Under the pieces are notes generated by a model. The model was not told the DNA's origin and made no database searches. It was given only the letters and a program-made list of their open reading frames with translations. Below, piece after piece: positions 1-9,704 of a stretch of 27,404 bases of DNA. The DNA lies in the NCBI GenBank assembly GCA_000708835.1, contig DF237814.1, forward strand, positions 1 through 27,404. The letters run 5' to 3'. Numbering within the stretch: the first letter of the stretch is position 1; each line of letters opens with the position of its first letter. A program made the position numbers and the translations under genes. This DNA is from Klebsormidium nitens (lineage: Eukaryota > Streptophyta > Klebsormidiophyceae > Klebsormidiales > Klebsormidiaceae).

Positions 1-2378
1 GGCAGCGTGTGAACCCTGTCCAACCGTCACATCTCTGCTCTCCTGAAAGGTACCTCCGAGCTCGCACACGCTAGGCCTTACAATTGCAAACGAGCAGCCT
101 GACTTGGAAGCAGGACGGAGAAATCGAAGAAGCGAAAGCAGAATCTGTTCAGCAAAATCCTGCCAGAGAGAGGCAACTGTTATCTCACCTCCTGGTAAGC
201 GGCTCCACCCCTGGCGCAGGCTTCGAAGACCGCCTCCGACTGGAGTGTCTCCAGAATGACGTCAGCGTTGATGGGGCTAATGGGCTCGCCTAGGACACGA
301 TCAGACTCCTGTTGATGGAAAGTGGACGTTAGTATGTGCGGACAAGGCCCTGATCCGCATGCTAGTGCTTTGCTTATCGTTGTTGTACCCATGAATCAGA
401 CAATATAAATCCCAACACGCATGCAAACATGGTGAGAAAGTCGCGGACAGAGATCATTTAACGGACGCTGTGCAATGCTTGAGCAATGCTTGGGCACCCG
501 AAGCTTGACCATCAGAAGCAACCAAAGTTGACCGTTGAGAGCGGTAGGGCAGCGAAGTCGAACCGAGGCCGTTGAGCTTTCTAAGAAGTCATAGCAAACT
601 TGCAGCATCGCAGGGGGCTAGAAGCGTTGCTTATGACTACTCCTTTTCTTAAGTGTAAGTAATATGGATGAATCGGACATCATTGTATAAAATTTCAAAA
701 CAATCTAGATGACGAGAATGGTGGGGTGTTGAGCCCGGAGGATTTTTTGACAGGGGGAGTTGCACAAGAAGAGACACCACACCTCTAGTTCTCGTCGCCG
801 TGCCTGTGCCCGCTCCCCCGTCTCTCCAAGCCGCCTATCCAACTCGTGCATTCTCTTCTTCACTCCGCCCCCGCTCTCTCTCCCATTCCGCTTGTCTCCA
901 GCCCCCTTGCATGACGCTGGCGCCACTCCGTCAATTCCCCTCGAATCAGCAGCTCTCCGCAAGCCCCAAGGAAGCAAACCGCCATTCCCGTTCGCTCCGC
1001 TGTCCAACAACGCCCCCCTCTTTTCGTCCATACTCGGCGCAAAGGTTCCGTCCGCCGCTCTCAACGTCACTGCCTCAAGCTCTCCTGCCAGCGAGTCAAC
1101 GTCTGCCCTCAAGTCTTCAAAAGAGCTCTCGCTGCTTAGCTCCTTCTTGTAGTCTAACCCGCTTCCAACCTGACCTTTCATCAAGCTCCCCTTGGAAAGC
1201 CCCTCTGTTTTACCCCACGTCTCATCCAGCGGCCCATCCTCAAAGCCTTCCTTTGAGCAACTTTCCAAATCTTCGTCCACTTCAAACCCACGGGCAACTC
1301 GTGCCAGTTTCTGGGTCAACGGCCCAGGCCCTTTCTCTAAACCCGCTTTCGGCGCCTTCGCCTCAGCCAACCCTCTCAGCACAGAATCAGCCTCAGGTGA
1401 CGTGGCAACCGTTGCCGGATACATCCTCAACACGTTTTCCTGGAAACCATACCCCCCTGCTGCACGCCCCTGGTCAAAAGCTGCCCCACGCAAGCCAAGG
1501 GGGTCCTCCCCAAGTTCGACGCTGACGTCAGTAGGGCGCTTGCGCGCCCGCCCCCTGATCTGGCAGGAGCCGCCGCTCGCAGCCCCGCTGAGGCCAGCAC
1601 GGCCCGCGCCGACCTCAGCAGAGCTCCTGCCCACGTCAAAGCTCACGCCGACATCACCGATGCTTCCCCTGACATCCGTAGAGCTCCCGCCGAAGTTTGC
1701 CAAGCTTACGCTTACATCAGCGGGCCTCGCCTCCGGGCCACCGCTGACGTCATCCATCTCAAAGTCCATTAGGAAGGTCTCGACGGGGTCTCCTTGGCGG
1801 CTCCAGTCCTCCTCCCCCAAGTCCCCAGACTCAAGGGAGCCCAGACTGCGACCCCCCTCCAGGGAACCAAAATCGCCGAGCTCATCTAGCATCTCAAGCC
1901 CCTCGCCCGCAAAAGGATCGCTCGGAGACAGCAGAGGGGATGCTCCGTTTCGGGGGGGTAGCTGCGACACCGACGAGCTTGAGGAGAGGCTCCCGACGGG
2001 GGTGGTGAGGTCCCCCCCGAATTGGAGTCCGCTCAAGGGGGGGGATGGGGCGGCGTTGAAAGAGGCCGTGAGAGGGATCCCCCCACGGCGTGCAGCTGGG
2101 GAGGGGGGAGCAACTCCGGCCCTCGCGGGGGGGGCGCTCACACGGGGCAGTTCCGAGGCCAGAAGGTCGAAGTAGGCGTGAATCGCGGCGCGCGCAAACA
2201 TGCTCGTGTGGTTCTTGAAGAAGTGGACGTTGGCGTCGGTGCGGAGCGCCGCGATTTTGTCGGGGTGGTGTCGGACGTGCGCAAAGATGGCGTCGAGGAC
2301 AGCGTAGAGCTCGGGAAGGTCGAACGACTGGGCGCGAAGCTTGTACTTGTCGAAGGGTAGGGGGAACCAGTCAGGCAT
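1..2378 (-). CDS. Partial gene, large mostly disordered protein of unknown function
   Basis: Proposed coding exons on the minus strand are 2378-783, 308-189 and 42 to beyond position 1, all joined in phase 0. The first exon (532 codons) begins with Met directly after a good acceptor (ctttacag), so the true start may lie in an exon further upstream. Residues 1-80 look folded, with mixed hydrophobic and aromatic content (starts MPDWFPLPFDKYKL). About 80-500 are Gly/Ser/Asp/Pro-rich low complexity with a loose repeat around DVSVSL, TDVRGS, GDVGVSF and TDVSVEL. The end is charged and helical (KKRMHELDRR). The 783 donor (gtgtgg) is weak; without it the frame runs to a stop at 705. The 40-codon exon 308-189 has strong sites at both ends (catcaacag, gtgaga) and reads ESDRVLGEPISPINADVILE onward. 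I do not recognise the family. The long plus-strand ORFs over this exon are antisense shadows of GC-rich coding sequence. Confidence 0.6.
82..159 (-). other. Possible 78-nt cassette exon within the last intron
   Basis: Between exons 308-189 and 42-1 the minus strand offers a second acceptor/donor pair: ctctctggcag before 159 and gtaagg after 82. The enclosed 26 codons (starting DFAEQILLSL) are in phase 0 with both neighbours. Using it would leave flanking introns of only 29 and 39 nt; skipping it gives an ordinary 146-nt intron (188-43). The block is pyrimidine-rich, as intron sequence often is, so it may be chance. Transcript data would decide. Confidence 0.3.
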
Positions 2379-2760
2379 CTGTAAAGAGAGCGGAGTAGAA
2401 CTTGCAAATAAGTGTGATGGCGGAGAAAAGACAAGGGGGGCTTTGCTGGAGAAAGCGGAGACCAATCTACAGATGTGAACAGAGGGATATGATTTGGAGA
2501 AGCAGTAAACAATGAAAGAGGATGTGAGAAGAAGTGTTCAGACCGTTTTTCACAGACTGAAGCTCACCCTACCTGTACTTTTGAACAATCCGAGAGTTGC
2601 ATGCAGTAAGTAGTAGAATAATATCTAACCTGCTGGGATCAAAGCCGAACCTTTGGACTTGAAAATTGCTGAAGATACTCAGCAACAGCACAACGCCAGG
2701 ATTGGACGGACCTCAAGAAACATTGATATATCAATGGGAGGCCGTACTACGCTGCACAGT
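2379..2760. other. Upstream flank of the left-edge gene
   Basis: This 382-bp AT-richer stretch lies between the first recognised exon of the left-edge gene and the stop codon of the 2761-2898 exon, both on the minus strand. It should hold the 5' part of the left-edge gene (5' UTR exon, intron and promoter) and the 3' flank of the neighbouring exon. The acceptor at 2379-2380 implies an upstream exon here. I see no clear TATA box or polyadenylation signal. Confidence 0.4.
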
Positions 2761-2898
2761 TTACAGGGGAGCGTTTACATTGGCAGCAGTTGCCTGTGAC
2801 CGCGGGATCTTGTACTTGTTGACCTTGTTCACACCAACAATCAGGGCAGCCACCAAAGGGTGAAGACGGTTCCACGTGCTTGACTTGTCCCAAAACGT
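2761..2898 (-). CDS. Terminal exon of an unrecognised minus-strand gene
   Basis: On the minus strand the acceptor ccctctgcag is followed by 45 codons and a TAA at 2763-2761. The peptide begins TFWDKSSTWNRLHPLVAALI and continues basic, with KVNKYKIPR, to end NVNAPL. Amino-acid composition and codon use look like real coding sequence, better than the longer overlapping ORF in another frame (3010-2747). The frame is closed by a TGA a short way upstream of the acceptor, which supports an intron there. No family is recognised. Upstream exons would lie at higher coordinates; the exon-like block 4102-4353 is the only nearby candidate I found, and 2899-4101 looks non-coding. It could also be a relic. 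Confidence 0.45.
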   Translation of the reverse strand, partial: TFWDKSSTWNRLHPLVAALIVGVNKVNKYKIPRSQATAANVNAPL

Positions 2899-3220
2899 CT
2901 GCAGAGGGCAGCAGCCTCCCCTCGCTCCATACCACGAGAGGCCTGCACAATCCAGGGGGGTTCTGCGTCAAGAGGATGACTGTGGAGGGTTTGGCAGTTG
3001 TTACATCCATTCTGTGCTGGGGGGTGAGAGTATATGGCTGTGCTTGTGTCCAGGACAGCTGCTCAATGCTAGCTTGCTGTGAGGAGGATTTCCAGCTCTC
3101 TGTCTATCGTGTTAGTAGGAGGCGTGACTTTCTTCACTTATGCCAAATGCAAGAGCCTGATTGAGCCAGGAAACAGACTTTGCTGTTTGAAGAGTGTATG
3201 CATTTCATAGGGCTAGGAGA

Positions 3221-3313
3221 TAATACACAGACTCTACTAAGCATCCCCCAATAATATACAGACTCTACTAAGCATCCCCGAATAGTATACAGACTCTACT
3301 AAGCATCCCCTAA
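3221..3313. repeat. 31-bp tandem repeat, three copies
   Basis: The core cagactctactaagcatccc recurs with an exact 31-bp period at 3221-3251, 3252-3282 and 3283-3313. Copies differ only at a few positions in the AT-rich spacer (taatacac, taatatac, tagtatac). The near identity implies recent slippage or unequal exchange. No coding frame is associated. Confidence 0.9.
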
Positions 3314-4041
3314 CGCATTGTCCATGCTGGATGGAGTAATCTGAAAATCACCACAAAAGAATGTTGACAGTGAGGGTCAACTGCAGCACATTGCACTTGT
3401 CTCTGACAACCTTGAACATCCAGGCACGCCTCAGACTTCAATTGTTAGCAATCTGACTTTGCAGAGAAAAGTGCAACACTTTGAATTGGGACAGTCTCCC
3501 AACCTTCTGCCATTCGGTCAGATTCCTCTTGCTCAGTTGACAATTCCCAAGGGTAACATGAATTTGCATGTTGTGAGTCAAGTTTGAAGTAGAACTGTGA
3601 AGTGGACTTCATTAACAGGACATCAGGCTGAGCACGGTCAATTGTCCCCTTCCAGCATGTTCTTTACTTGTTTTCGTCCAAGCGCAGTCGACCATGTGCG
3701 CACCCTGAAAACTCTGTTGCTACAAAGGTTGCGGATTGACAGCTTTTGGCCAGAAGGTCCTTCAATCCAAGAATCCTTCAATTCAAACCTCCTCCGGTCT
3801 TTCAGCTGAAACTTTCAAAGAAATCCACATGCCAGAATACCAGACTGAGCGAAGCCAATGATATAAACTCCAAGTCACTGAGGTAGATGCTCTGTCAGTG
3901 ACATAGAACCAGCTAGAATCCACCTTGGCGCCACCAGTTCATAGGGCCGTCTGATTGTACAACCTATGACTCAATGTTTGCATCTCCATCGTACTCCATA
4001 AAGCAACGTGCCTACAAGTGGAATAACAAGGTTTGAGATAT

Positions 4042-4074
4042 CAAGGTATAAGGTTTGTGGTACAAGGTATAAGG
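4042..4074. repeat. caaggtataagg direct repeat, two copies
   Basis: The 12-mer caaggtataagg occurs at 4042-4053 and 4063-4074, a 21-bp period, within a stretch of looser AAGG/ATAAGG repeats from about 4028 to 4092. It looks like simple low-complexity sequence. Confidence 0.7.
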
Positions 4075-4101
4075 AATAAGGTAGAAGGCATAAGTGCTCA
4101 C

Positions 4102-4353
4102 CTTGCTGCGGCCCTCTCCACATCAAGCATCAGCGCCGGCCCATACTGCACCACTGAGGCTCTGTGAGAAACCTCCGAACGCCTGCCCCTCCTCTGGAAC
4201 AACAATCCAGATGAAACCCCTTGCGTTCTTCTCGTGCGCAAGCGTTTCGATGCTGGCTCTCGTGATTGCATACAAGTCCATGGTGCTCGTACTTGCACCT
4301 TCCATTGCAACGTGGTTTAAGATCAGTACCACAAGTGATGCCGGCGCAGCAAA
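4102..4353 (-). pseudogene. Exon-like block with good splice sites but no open frame through it
   Basis: The minus strand has a strong acceptor (gtctttgttcag) before 4353 and a strong donor (AAG then gtgagc) after 4102, enclosing 252 nt. Frame 1 looks protein-like (FAAPASLVVLILNHVAMEGA, then GFIWIVVPEEGQAFGGFSQS) but stops at 4123, 21 nt short of the donor. A second frame reads through to the donor as VVQYGPALMLDVERAAAR but is closed near the acceptor. This suggests a decayed exon with a frameshift, or a final exon followed by a chance donor. Alternating hydrophobic strands and Gly-rich turns suggest an enzyme domain; I do not recognise it. Confidence 0.35.
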
Positions 4354-4695
4354 CTGAACAAAGACATGATACAAACACTGTATAGAAGACCTGGAAAGGA
4401 CTTTCAAAAGCTGTGAACCTTGGGCAGGAAACCCAATGGAGTGCCTGCAGAAACGCTTTCTCTTGCTTTCAACCCTCTTCCTTTTGGTGCTGCAAAGCTT
4501 CACACAAGAAATCTGCACAGGTTGGTTGTCCAAAGGAATGGCGCCTTCCAATTTCACTGTTCACAGATTTTCCTAATTGTTGATACCGAAGTTGTAAGCA
4601 TAAAGACTTAGTTGCAATCGCTTGCAGGGCAGCGGCATTTCTCACTCTTCCTCGACTGTCACGACACCCAGAGTGGCTGTGGAAGGTTACCAAAA

Positions 4696-4834
4696 TTACA
4701 GAATGTGAAAAGGCCCCCTGCTACGGAATCTTTTTGGGAGAATCTCGCCGGGGGTCCCCCAACCCGCAGCTGACCTCCTGCTGACGTCAGAATCTTTCGC
4801 AAAGCTTTTGAGCGCGAGCATATGTGCTGCCATG
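4696..4834 (-). CDS. Possible first exon of the minus-strand gene (weak)
   Basis: An ATG in excellent context (gcgccATGGCA) at 4834 on the minus strand opens a 45-codon frame starting MAAHMLALKSFAKDSDVSRR, ending with a stop at 4696. It is basic and Ser/Arg-rich, as a targeting peptide would be, and carries one of the window's GCTGACGTCA decamers. No convincing donor or continuation was found, so this is only a candidate 5' end for the exons at 4353-4102 and 2898-2761. Confidence 0.2.
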
Positions 4835-4909
4835 GCGCCCTGATGAGGGGCATTGCCTCGTGCAAAAGTTATGAGATCAGAGAAGAATGGTGAACAACTT
4901 GCCAATGCT

Positions 4910-4931
4910 ACCTAGGTCCTAGGACCTAGGT
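4910..4931. promoter_or_regulatory. Perfect 22-bp palindrome of nested CCTAGG units
   Basis: CCTAGGTCCTAGGACCTAGG with A and T at its ends is a perfect 22-bp palindrome containing three overlapping CCTAGG-type cores. It lies about 250 bp upstream of the hydrolase start codon and just upstream of the candidate minus-strand start at 4834, where a shared promoter could be. A regulatory role is inference; the palindrome itself is certain. Confidence 0.5.
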
Positions 4932-5179
4932 TCTAGAACTTTTCAGCAGCAGAACGAATTGCTGCATGCAAAGCTGTGTCCTCCTTTCAGCCTCCTTTCA
5001 GCTCGTATCAGGGGTTGATTTCTAGCTCCGATTTCGCTCAGACTTGCTCGCTTTCTAATATCGCCACTAACATTGCTGAGCCCCACATTTTAAGTTTCTC
5101 GCCTGGTGACAGCTGCTTGCAGCATTTTGAATCCCTTCAAAGGAAGTCTCTGTCCGCATCCGATCTCTTACCTAGCAGA

Positions 5180-7843
5180 ATGGTGTGCAAGGAGTGCGTT
5201 GACGTCGGGTTCACTTGGGATGGAGAGCCAGTGGGGAAGGAAGTGGACCTGAATGGGATCAAGGCCTATGTGGCTATGCCAGCAAAGGAGACCAACAAGG
5301 CTGTGATTCTGGCAAGTGGTGAGTATCATTAAGTACTATGAGTTCTACAAAGCACAATTTGGACTGGGTTTGGACACATTGAGAGGATCTTACGAATGCT
5401 GCTCACAATTAGCACTAGCAGTATTCAGACGTGGTCAGGGAAGTGATGTAGCTTTTGCGCACGTCAGTACAGGCAGAAAGATCCTTCTGTCTAAGTGGTA
5501 AGCCTGATGGAGAACTGTCAGATATTTCAGCAGCGACACATATGCCTTTGAATCAAAGAGCAAAGCAGTCCTAAATCAGCGTGTCTGCATTGCGTTAGGG
5601 TGCTACTTGGATCGATCTTAAATATGAGTGTCAGATCTGCGTTTGGAACCATAGTCGCCACTGGTCAAAGTACTCTCCGGGTGGAGCAAGCTCCGTCTGG
5701 CTAGTTAGTCAATCACAGCTGAAAGCCTTTGAAGGACCTTCAAGCTGTGCTTGCTCCGTTCTTCTCTGGACAAAGTTTCCAGCTTTCACCATTAAACATG
5801 GGCTTCTCACCATGAGGGTTCAAGTAGGCAGCTGCTCCTTTAGATCACCACCTGCACTAGCACGCCTTTGACAGATTCTTTTCATGTCCAATCACTTACA
5901 ACCTGGTCAGCTATGCCAGCCATCTCACAGACTTGGACACTTTCCAAACGTAGCTGTTCTTCAATACATGTGGTCTTCACTGAAGTTTCTTTTCCATATT
6001 TGTTTGCATAAGAAGTTTTTATTTGTCATCGGTGTCAGATGCATCTTGCCATGCCCTCCTCCAGGACTGAGCGCGAACTGTGTTGCATACTTGTCGCTAT
6101 GAGGTGACGTATGATCGCCTCTGCCTGCTCAGTGCTATGGCAGTACTCAGATCATAGATGTGTGGAGGCTCAGAGCTACAGAGACAGCAGCAGGTTCATC
6201 TTGTTGGGTCTGACCAGCTTGGCTTGATACCACACTCTTCTGACATGTGCATACTGTCATCCTTGGGAGACATTCTCAGAATATCCTGTTCCCATAAGCC
6301 TCTTGTCAAATTACCCTGACAAGCAAGACACAACCAAGAGCTTCAAACCTACTCACTGACGTATCTGAGCGTCTGCCTCAGCACTTGTTTTTAAACATGT
6401 TAAACGGACCGTATATTGCAAACTTGTGAAACCTGGGGGAGTGTCCTGTCTCCACTTTGAAGGTTGAAAGATTGATGCGGTTTGATACTCTTTTCGCCCT
6501 CAGCTCAATGAAACTTTCTAGAGCTCGGAGCAATGTCCTTTCCTCAGCCCCGCAACTGTGCAGCGTATCTCAAGTAAAAGCAGGAGCTTCAAACATACTC
6601 GTTGCCTTTTTTCTTCTATGCCAAGATTTGGAACCTGATCAGAAGCCTGCTTACTACTTTGGCTGTCCCTTCTGCTTTGAGCCCTCGAAGTTCTACAGCA
6701 GTCCTGTTTGCCGAAGACCTTCTTTTGCCATGTTTGAGCCGTCCCTCATGCCATAAGGCTGCCGAACTACTGATTTCGTCCTCTCGTTCTGCGTTGCGTG
6801 TTTCGTACTCCTTATAATCTGTCATTCTCCCCTGTTATTCCCTGCTCTCTTTGCTTGAGAGAAACATTCGTTCTCGCTACTTGAGAAGTCCTTGTTTTCT
6901 TCGGCCTTCCCTTTCAGCACTCTTTGGATCGGACCTACTGAGTCCCGTTTCCACTCTTCGACAACAGAGACAGCACCATCCTTGTCTCCAAGGGTTTTCC
7001 GATCTGTCCTCTATCCTAGAACACGCAGCTCCGAGATGGAACTGATTTCATCTGTTTGCGGGACGGTTCTTATGGTTTCAAGAAGAGATCATGATCAGTC
7101 ATACGAAAAGAAACTGACAGCAACTTCTATCATTCTCTGCAGACGTGTTCGGTTACATCATCAAGAACCTCTGCTCATCGGTCTGTTAGAGATCCTTTCC
7201 TTACAAGATACCGACGTTCCTTCCATCTCGACGAATTATCAAACGAAAGCTTTGATTGTTTTTCGCAGATGTCTTCGGGTACGACAAGAAGAACCCCCGC
7301 CTGTATGCCGACCGCCTCGCTGAAGCGGGTTTCCTCGCGGTCCTCCCTGACCTCATTAAGGGCGACCCGATGACCAACTTCGCGGAGAAGGACGCGTGGC
7401 TCGCACGTCACCCCTTTGACGAAGTCGAGTCGATGCTGACGTCAGTCCTGGAGGCCGTGGCGAAGGACCACGGGGCGACGTCGTTCGGCGTCGTCGGGTT
7501 CTGCTGGGGGGGGCACTTCGCCGCGAAGCTGGCGGCGACCGATAATGTCAAGGCGGTGGTTATCAACCACGGTTCGATGCTGAAGCAGGAGCATATCGAC
7601 GCGCTGAAGCAGCCCGCGCTGTTCAACTGCAACGAGAACGACCCGCAGATCCCGGACGAGTTCCGCGCGAGGATCTGGGAGACGCTCAAGGCGAAGGACA
7701 ACGGCAGCGCGGTGAACCTGTTCCTCGGCAAGGGCGTGACGCACGGGTTCTCGCTGCGGGGAGACGATAAGGACCCGGTCGTGTCGCAGGCGGCGAAGGC
7801 GGCGTTTGTCGCTGGGGCGGACTTCTTCAGTCACTACTTATGA
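5180..7843 (+). CDS. Dienelactone hydrolase family protein (alpha/beta hydrolase)
   Basis: Two coding exons, 5180-5318 and 7269-7843, are joined by a 1950-bp GT-AG intron (gtgagt...tttcgcag) that splits the Asp-47 codon; the product is 237 residues, the usual family length. The triad is visible: nucleophile Cys-125 in GFCWGG, Asp-171 in NENDP and His-205 in THGF, close to the C123/D171/H202 pattern of bacterial dienelactone hydrolases. The family hydrolyses dienelactones and related esters; plant members are mostly uncharacterised, so the substrate here is unknown. ATG 5180 gives a full-length cytosolic enzyme. The frame stays open upstream to 4937 without an ATG, and that Ser-rich extension would be a targeting peptide only if an upstream exon supplied a start. 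Exon 2 is much more GC-rich than the intron. The intron holds an echo of the exon 2 start at 7143. Confidence 0.93.
5683..5757. repeat. Nested inverted repeats inside the hydrolase intron
   Basis: Three arms nest around one centre: ggagcaagc (5683-5691) with gcttgctcc (5749-5757), cacagct (5714-5720) with agctgtg (5743-5749), and an inner ttgaagg-a-ccttcaa hairpin. There is an unpaired stretch on the left side only (5692-5713). It could fold as an intronic RNA hairpin or be a miniature transposon remnant. No coding capacity. Confidence 0.45.
7143..7189 (+). pseudogene. Echo of exon 2 start inside the hydrolase intron
   Basis: After a good acceptor (cattctctgcag), 7143-7174 matches the true exon 2 start (7269-7300) at 23 of 32 positions. 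Joined to exon 1 it would encode DVFGYIIKNLC against the authentic DVFGYDKKNPR. The first five residues are identical although three codons differ synonymously. The frame stops at TAG 7187-7189, so its use would give a product truncated after about 61 residues. It may be a decayed duplicate of the exon edge or a poison exon. Confidence 0.55.
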
Positions 7844-9338
7844 AGGTCGGAGCTGAGCAGTAGCCAGAGCAGGTTATAGAGGCATGCAATGGAAAAGCAG
7901 TAAGGAGGTATCCGCACAGTCAAACAAAGGTCAGAAGAGTCCGGTCAATCGACAATTCTAGTAGGTAGGTGTAGAATATCATATGCATGCTTAGATGAAC
8001 TTGGAGGGATCAGCAGCAGGACGTGCAGAATTCCCCGTTATTCTTGAAAAAATGTCGACTAGCTCTGGTAATTGGGGAGGATCAACATTTTATTGTTAGT
8101 GATCATGCGGCCTGTTCCGGTGGCAACATAACTTCATGATCTAGCTTTGGATGCGATTGCCCTCATTCGTTCCTCAAGTAGAAACATGTGTGCTGCACTA
8201 TGCATGGAAGGCCATGCAGGCGCGCATTGTGACTCGGATCAATCATGAAGTGGGAGAACGTATCACTCGTGAAACTCAATGATTCATGCACTGGTTGTCA
8301 GCTAGTGATATGGAACCAAACCCTCGCCGAGCTTGCTGTCTGCCCGGCGCCCCTTTTACAGAAATGTCCAGCAGCATCTCCTAGGTTGCCTCGTAGCTTA
8401 CTCACTGCAGCGCAGCATGGAGTGAAACGGCATACGCACCTGCAGCTTAATTGCTCAGTCTATGAGACCTGCCGGCAAATTGCAAATCAGGGCGGCGGCC
8501 ACCTTCGCATGGATGTATGGCACGTTGCGCAGCACAACCATGCGACCATGATTGACTCAGGGTAGTGAGTTCGACTGCCATGCCATCTTTAGCCTGTGCA
8601 ACTTACAGCCAATGTCTGCGACATTTGCGTCTGTCCATGCCTGACCAGCAGATTCGGTCCTATAGCGCATGACCTTAAAGGCTCCCATGGTTCCAGTTGG
8701 TCGACGCGTGCTGCCGCATATTAGTGTGATATAAGTCCATGCATATCAGTCTGAAGCTAGCTGGCTTGCGGGCCTCATCATTGGAATCGTTGGCATACGC
8801 GACTTCAAATCATGGCTGCTAGCATCCATGAAGCATTAAACAAAATGCATCAGCTTTCTATCAAGGGTTTGCTCATGCCAAGCACAGCTGTACAGAAGTA
8901 CTGTACAGAAGTACTAAATGCGAGAGAAGAGTGAATGCAGCTCGGAGGGCTTCATCAAGCGCTTTCTCACCAAAGTGCAACCATCACTCAAAACCAGACC
9001 AAAGTGACTCAAAAAAGGGCTGTTTCTGATGGATCGCATGAGGGCGGCCAAATCTTCTCTAAAGGCTCAGTTTCGTCTTCGTACTGCTGCAGTAAGAATG
9101 TAATGTCTCCACTATCTCCAGATAGCGCAAAAATATCCCCGGCGCAAAGCTCAAGCCAGGCAAGTGCGAATCAGCACGTCACACGGACAGCGGGTGGCGG
9201 TTTGAGGAGCATGGCAATGCAATAGACTTTTCGCAAAGAAGATATGACAAAGTGAACAAGACAAAATGAACGGAGATTAGATAAGCCATGCAAACCTATG
9301 GATGCAGGATGGAACGTAAGCGAGAACAGGCAGAGTAC
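7844..9338. other. Intergenic stretch after the hydrolase gene
   Basis: About 1.5 kb between the hydrolase stop and the presumed poly(A) signals of the convergent minus-strand gene. No ORF looks coding; the 106-codon plus frame at 8245-8565 has no recognisable features. The only repeat noted is the 13-bp duplication at 8888-8913. Confidence 0.5.
8888..8913. repeat. 13-bp tandem duplication
   Basis: ctgtacagaagta occurs twice in succession (8888-8900 and 8901-8913) and is followed by ct, so the duplication is perfect over 28 bp. Each unit contains the palindrome tgtaca and overlaps agtact. Confidence 0.85.
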
Positions 9339-9353
9339 TTTATTGCGTTTATT
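9339..9353 (-). terminator. Candidate poly(A) signals for the 9705-10160 gene
   Basis: Read on the minus strand, two AATAAA hexamers lie at 9353-9348 and 9344-9339, about 350-365 nt past the stop codon of the thylakoid-protein gene. They are the nearest canonical signals downstream. Use is inferred, since plants often use variant signals. Confidence 0.4.
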
Positions 9354-9704
9354 CCATGGACCAGGACTGTTCAATGTCAGATGTGTCAGTAAAACCCCAG
9401 AGTTACAACCGCATTTGCGGCACTTGCTGGATTCAAAACCCTGCCTGTCAAAACTGCCAGCTCTCTTTTGCTAATGGCCTCCCTACTCAAGGCTGTGGTA
9501 CCGACGTCCGCACATCAAGAAGCCAACCTCCCTTTTCCACGCCCCTTGCATGCTGATGCCCCACATTGCGCACCCCAACAGCTCTCATTGCTGCATTCTG
9601 GCCTCCTCCATCCCTCCGTCCCTTACCTAGATCTGCTCAGCCCTTTTACCCCTCCCCTTCTCCAACACAGATCTGCTCTGACTCAACACCGTACCTAACC
9701 AGAT

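Larger units (their letters stand above)
2899..4101. other. Apparently non-coding stretch with short repeats
   Basis: About 1.2 kb between two minus-strand exon candidates. No ORF with coding character was found on either strand. It contains three tandem copies of a 31-bp unit (3221-3313) and AAGGTATAAGG-type low complexity near 4020-4090. If the two flanking exons belong to one gene, this is its intron. Confidence 0.4.

Noticed and set aside
760-2360. Long plus-strand frames (760-1152, 800-1525, 1192-2175, 2022-2360)
   Set aside because: They lie antisense to the GC-rich exon 783-2378, are Ser/Pro/Arg low complexity, and have no splice or domain support.
4976-5179. N-terminal extension of the hydrolase from a GTG
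   Set aside because: There is no ATG in the open frame; ATG 5180 already gives the normal family length. It could be coding only with an undetected upstream exon.
7408-7834. Minus-strand frames over hydrolase exon 2
   Set aside because: Shadows of a well-supported exon with an intact catalytic triad on the plus strand.
8245-8565. 106-codon plus-strand frame in the intergenic stretch
   Set aside because: No domain, no codon bias and no splice context; typical length for chance in this base composition.
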